From assembly GCA_036494465.1 (NCBI GenBank), contig DASXOJ010000301.1, positions 3,554-67,553 of the forward strand: a stretch of 64,000 nt of DNA. The letters run 5' to 3'. This DNA is from CAJCJE01 sp036494465 (GTDB taxonomy: Bacteria; Actinomycetota; Actinomycetes; Mycobacteriales; Pseudonocardiaceae). A program made the translations under genes and the position numbers. Below are positions 61,226 to 64,000 of the stretch, piece by piece. Numbering within the stretch: position 1 is the stretch's first letter; the number at the start of each line of letters is the position of its first letter. Below the pieces are notes generated by a model, which did not search any database, had not been told where the DNA came from, and saw only the letters and a program-made list of their open reading frames with translations.

Positions 61226-62002
61226 GTGACCATTCGCAGCACCGTCTACGCCTGGTACGCCCGCCGCCTGCGCGACCGACTCGCCGGTCGTGCGCTGCCC
61301 AGCCACGTCGCCATCGTGATGGATGGCAACCGGCGCTGGGCCCGGCAGATGGGTTTCGGCAATGTCAGCCTCGGCCACCAGTACGGCGCCGAGCATCTGG
61401 AACAGGTGCTCGACTGGTGTGCCGAGGTCGGCATCAACCGCGTCACGGTGTTCGTCGCGTCCAGCGACAACCTGCGCAAGCGCGAGTCGGCCGAGATGCG
61501 CTTCCTGATGCAGGTCATCGAGGACGTGATCGGCAAACGCATGCTCGCGCCCACCAACCGTTGGCAGGTGCACGTCGCAGGCAGGCTCGACATCGTGCCC
61601 GACTCCACCGCGCACGCGTTGAAGCTCGCCCGCGACACCACCCGCGACCGTGCCACCGACGCCGATCTGACCGTCGCCGTCGGTTACGACGGTCGCCAGG
61701 AGATCGTGGACGCGGTCCGATCACTGCTGGACCACCAGGCCAACACCGGCCGCACGCTCGCCGAGTTGGCCAACCGGCTGACCCCGGACGACATCGCCGC
61801 GCATTTGTACACCAGCGGTCAACCCGATCCGGATCTGGTCATCCGTACCAGCGGTGAAGTGCGCATGTCCGGTTTTCTGTTGTGGCAAGCGGCCTATGCC
61901 GAGTTGTACTTCTGTGACGTCTACTGGCCCGCCTTTCGTAAGATCGACTTCTTCCGTGCCTTGCGCGCCTATGCCGGCAGGCGCCGCCGGTTCGGCAACT
62001 GA
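61226..62002 (+). CDS. Short-chain cis-prenyltransferase (Z-prenyl diphosphate synthase)
   Basis: 258 residues. HVAIVMDGNRRWARQMG with the catalytic Asp, FVASSDNLRKRESAEMRFL, VGYDGRQEIVDAVR and LVIRTSGEVRMSGFLLWQAAYAELYF are the five UppS-family blocks. The GHQYGAEH in place of the usual GHRAGAE, with overall length, suggests a short-chain member such as (2Z,6E)-farnesyl diphosphate synthase rather than undecaprenyl diphosphate synthase. GTG 61226 lies 15 bases after argS. It ends tail-to-tail with the next gene. Confidence 0.93.
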   Translation: MTIRSTVYAWYARRLRDRLAGRALPSHVAIVMDGNRRWARQMGFGNVSLGHQYGAEHLEQVLDWCAEVGINRVTVFVASSDNLRKRESAEMRFLMQVIEDVIGKRMLAPTNRWQVHVAGRLDIVPDSTAHALKLARDTTRDRATDADLTVAVGYDGRQEIVDAVRSLLDHQANTGRTLAELANRLTPDDIAAHLYTSGQPDPDLVIRTSGEVRMSGFLLWQAAYAELYFCDVYWPAFRKIDFFRALRAYAGRRRRFGN

Positions 62003-62004
62003 CG

Positions 62005-62616
62005 TCACGCCAACGGCTCGACCAGTCCGCGTAACACCTGAGCCCACTCCGCGCCGTCGCGAACACCCTCCGGCACCAGGAACCGCGTCTCACTGATCGC
62101 GCGGATTTCCCGGTCGTCGACGGGTAACACGTCGATCGTGAGTACGAACGGTCTGGCCGCGCGCCCGTTCACCCGCTCAACCTCCGCCACCACCGTCGAC
62201 GCCCGCGGCCCGTGCGCGAACGTCCGATCGGCGACGCCCGCGTGCTTGCGTTCGCTGTGCCAGTGGTGCGCCTCCAGCCAGCGACGTCGCAGCACATCGC
62301 GCAACAACGGCTGCCCGTCCAGCCCGTCGAAGTCCGGTCCGCTGTGAGCGAACAGCGGCGGCGAACCTTCGTCGGACGGGGACCATTCCGGTAGGTCGCA
62401 CAGCACCCGCCACCAGGCCAGCCACTGCCCGGACAACGCCGCCAGATCCAGCCCCGGCGACGGCTCAGGCAGCGGATCGATCAACAACGGGCCTGGCACA
62501 ATGCCGCCCGCAGGCGCAGCGATCCGTTCGGCGGCGCGAACCCACAGCGCCCATTCGAAATGCTGAATCCACCGATCCTCACGAATCTGCCATGATTCCT
62601 GACCTGCGTACCGCAT
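62005..62616 (-). CDS. Conserved hypothetical, 203 residues
   Basis: A soluble alpha/beta protein with aromatic-rich segments (WQIREDRWIQHFEWALWVRAAERI; WLAWWRVLCDLPEW; WLEAHHWHSERKHAG) and a beta-rich C-terminus (FVLTIDVLPVDDREIRAISETRFLVPEG). I do not recognise the family; similar proteins without known function are common in actinomycetes. ATG 62616. Convergent with the cis-prenyltransferase gene, 2 bases apart. Confidence 0.75.
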   Translation of the reverse strand: MRYAGQESWQIREDRWIQHFEWALWVRAAERIAAPAGGIVPGPLLIDPLPEPSPGLDLAALSGQWLAWWRVLCDLPEWSPSDEGSPPLFAHSGPDFDGLDGQPLLRDVLRRRWLEAHHWHSERKHAGVADRTFAHGPRASTVVAEVERVNGRAARPFVLTIDVLPVDDREIRAISETRFLVPEGVRDGAEWAQVLRGLVEPLA

Positions 62617-62922
62617 GATGCCCTCCGTGGCTCGATTGGCGCTGATTCCCTTGTGTCATCTGGGTCTTCTTCGATTCGGCGCCAACCATAGCGGCTTCGC
62701 CAAACCCGAGTCGCGAGTTATCCACACCCCCCGAAATTCATCCACAGGTACGCCGTTCTGTCCCACGACGCCGCACATTTCGAGTACATTCGAAAATGGG
62801 TCGCGCCCCCCTTTGGGAGGGTGGGGGCTGCGCGGTGGGGTGAACGAAATTCGCGAATGGGGTGGTTCCGCTGTGAGCGGAACGGGTCTCGAACTGCGCC
62901 GTGCCGGTGCGAGGATGGCGGC
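62617..62922. other. Intergenic region with DnaA-box-like sites
   Basis: 306 bases without a gene, divergent from the hypothetical at 62005 and upstream of the XRE gene. TTATCCACA at 62718-62726 is a perfect DnaA box, and TCATCCACA at 62738-62746 is one mismatch away, 20 bases from it. No origin genes are near. Confidence 0.5.
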
Positions 62923-63339
62923 ATGGCGGACATCCTCCCGTTTCACCGCGACCGCGCGACCGCACCGGATCGCGAGCCTGCATCGGGCCGCGAGCCTGCA
63001 TCGGATCGCGAGCCCGAACCGCTCTGGCGCGAGGTTCTCGGGCAGCGCCTGCGTGCGGCGCGGGAGGAACAGGGCGAACGCCTCGTCGACATCGCGGCGC
63101 GGGCCGGGATCTCGACGCAGTACCTTTCCGAGATCGAGCGCGGCCGCAAGGAGCCATCGAGCGAAATGATCGCCGCGGTCACCGGCGCGCTCGGCATCGA
63201 TCTGGCTGATCTGCTCATCGGGATCGCGGGTGCCGTTCGGCGGAGGCGCCCGGTCGAGATGCTGGGCAGGATGGGGCTTGGTCGCGCGGATCGCGCGGTC
63301 GGAGGCAGGCCGACTGGTCCGGTTCTCATGGCCGCTTAG
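62923..63339 (+). CDS. XRE-family helix-turn-helix regulator (ClgR/PopR-like by context)
   Basis: 138 residues. A short Arg/Glu/Pro-rich repeat region (REPASGREPASDREPEP) is followed by a Cro/C1 helix-turn-helix (LRAAREEQGERLVDIAARAGISTQYLSEIERGRKEPSSEMIAAV, residues about 45-88) similar in style to ClgR and PopR, which control clp protease genes. The C-terminus is basic. It converges on a clpP-like gene 158 bases away. ATG 62923 follows GAGGA. Regulation of that gene is inferred. Confidence 0.82.
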   Translation: MADILPFHRDRATAPDREPASGREPASDREPEPLWREVLGQRLRAAREEQGERLVDIAARAGISTQYLSEIERGRKEPSSEMIAAVTGALGIDLADLLIGIAGAVRRRRPVEMLGRMGLGRADRAVGGRPTGPVLMAA

Positions 63340-63352
63340 AGGTTTGCGGTGC

Positions 63353-63446
63353 CGGGGATTGATGCCGGGGATTGACACCGAGGACTGGCGCTGGGATTGG
63401 CGCTGAGGATTGTGACTGGGGATCGTGGGCTGGAGATTGTGGGCTG
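63353..63446. repeat. Imperfect tandem repeat between XRE and clpP-like genes
   Basis: About seven units of 12-14 bases with consensus GGATTGNNNCNGG run between the XRE stop and the clpP terminator. Divergence between units suggests an old, drifting array; no protein is encoded. Confidence 0.55.
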
Positions 63447-63486
63447 GCCCGCGCTCATGGTCCCTGTGGGCGGGGGAGCGCGGGCC
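63446..63486 (-). terminator. Hairpin terminator after the clpP-like gene
   Basis: A perfect 11-bp stem GGCCCGCGCTC (63446-63456) with its complement (63476-63486), and an inner CCC/GGG pairing within the 19-base loop. It begins 10 bases beyond the clpP stop. Confidence 0.7.
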
Positions 63487-63496
63487 GTCGCCGGGC

Positions 63497-64000
63497 TCAG
63501 GCTCGGTGGTTGAGGACGTGGTCGGCCAGGCCGTAGTCGACGGCGCCTGCCGCGTCGAAGACCCGGTCGCGGTCGGTGTCGTGGCGCAGGCTCGTGATGT
63601 CGCGGCCGGTGTGCGCGGAGAGGATTTCCTCCAACTGGGTGCGTACCCGGACCACCTCGTCGGCTTGCAGAATGAGGTCGGGGATGGTGCCGCGTCCCTG
63701 CGCCGCTGGCTGGTGCAGCACGACTCTGGTGTGCGGCAACACGAAGCGGTGTCCTGGTTCGCCCGCGGCCAGCAACACGGCGCCGATGCCAATGGCCTGG
63801 CCGATGCAGGTCGTCGCCACCGGCGCCTTGATGAAGTGCATGGTGTCGTAGAGCGCGAGCATGGCGGACGGGTCGCCGCCTTCGGAGTTGATGTAGAGGT
63901 TGATCTCGCGTTCCGGGCTGTCCGCTTCCAGATAGAGCAACTGCGCGATCAGCGCGTTGGCCACGCCGGAGTCGATTCCGGTGCCGAGGTAGACGATCCG
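63497..64000 (-). CDS. ClpP-family protein lacking the catalytic serine (ClpR-like), 5' end cut by window
   Basis: C-terminal 167 residues of a ClpP fold: LYINSEGGDPSAMLALYDTM, TTCIGQAIGIGAVLLAAG, HTRVVLHQPAAQG and RDTDRDRVFDAAGAVDYGLADHVL. Normal ClpP reads GQAASMGA with the nucleophile Ser; here it is GQAIGIGA, so the serine is Gly. The catalytic His (LHQP) and Asp (DTDRD) positions remain. Such serine-less paralogues (ClpR in cyanobacteria and plastids) join mixed rings with active ClpP. The N-terminus and any partner clpP lie beyond the right edge. Confidence 0.9.
   Translation of the reverse strand, partial: RIVYLGTGIDSGVANALIAQLLYLEADSPEREINLYINSEGGDPSAMLALYDTMHFIKAPVATTCIGQAIGIGAVLLAAGEPGHRFVLPHTRVVLHQPAAQGRGTIPDLILQADEVVRVRTQLEEILSAHTGRDITSLRHDTDRDRVFDAAGAVDYGLADHVLNHRA

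Overview
The window is high-GC DNA from an actinomycete, most likely of the Pseudonocardiaceae or a close relative (inference). The signs are many GTG/TTG starts, leaderless promoters, an XRE(DUF5753)/DUF397 regulator pair, DUF6247 proteins, ShbA-type sigma factors, ESX-like small proteins, a FadE24/FadE23-like pair, an MmpS-type protein and an ectoine/hydroxyectoine cluster. I see no phage, plasmid, insertion sequence, CRISPR array, rRNA or tRNA. It reads as chromosomal sequence with a few small accessory islands.

1-7.3 kb (minus): a sugar-scavenging operon, transcribed right to left: GH38 alpha-mannosidase, solute-binding lipoprotein, two permeases and an ATPase cut by the window edge. A perfect 17-bp-arm hairpin sits between the mannosidase and the binding protein. 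7.4-13.9 kb: DUF2461 protein, pyruvate kinase, TesB thioesterase, a siderophore-interacting flavoprotein behind an iron box, a duplicated and decaying DUF6247/toxin-like module, and UppP. 14-21.7 kb: a small Cys protein divergent from an XRE-DUF397 pair, a giant LuxR regulator, a two-gene AbiE-like (type IV toxin-antitoxin-like) cassette and a first ShbA-like sigma factor. 21.8-29.7 kb: ACT-GNAT protein, membrane protein, TetR divergent from an acyl-CoA dehydrogenase/CoA-transferase pair, a degraded ESX-like locus, a frameshifted remnant, an SGNH hydrolase and an enoyl-CoA hydratase.

30-39.7 kb: small membrane proteins, a lytic transglycosylase, a MerR regulator divergent from a cytochrome P450 with a MerR-type operator between them, then a translationally coupled polyamine operon (ornithine/lysine decarboxylase, SpeD, SpeE-like) and a GT2/GT39 glycosylation pair. 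39.9-46.6 kb: phosphate transporter with a small membrane partner, second ShbA-like sigma factor, a three-gene operon built on YbjQ-type domains, and an MFS transporter. 46.6-52 kb: SecDF-P1-like lipoprotein, FadE24/FadE23-like dehydrogenases, DUF4190-MmpS protein and small unknown proteins.

52.2-64 kb: P450 divergent from a TetR regulator and a hydrolase around a 27-bp palindrome; a yybP-ykoY manganese riboswitch ahead of a TMEM165/GDT1 exporter; ectABCD; an argS broken by one extra C; a short cis-prenyltransferase; a hypothetical; an XRE regulator; and, cut by the right edge, a ClpP paralogue lacking the catalytic serine.

The most notable items are the serine-less ClpP, the AbiE-like cassette with its leaderless promoter and inverted repeat, the two ShbA paralogues, the YbjQ operon, the compact spermidine-type operon, the duplicated DUF6247 module and the riboswitch. 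All functional calls come from reading motifs by eye; no database search was run.
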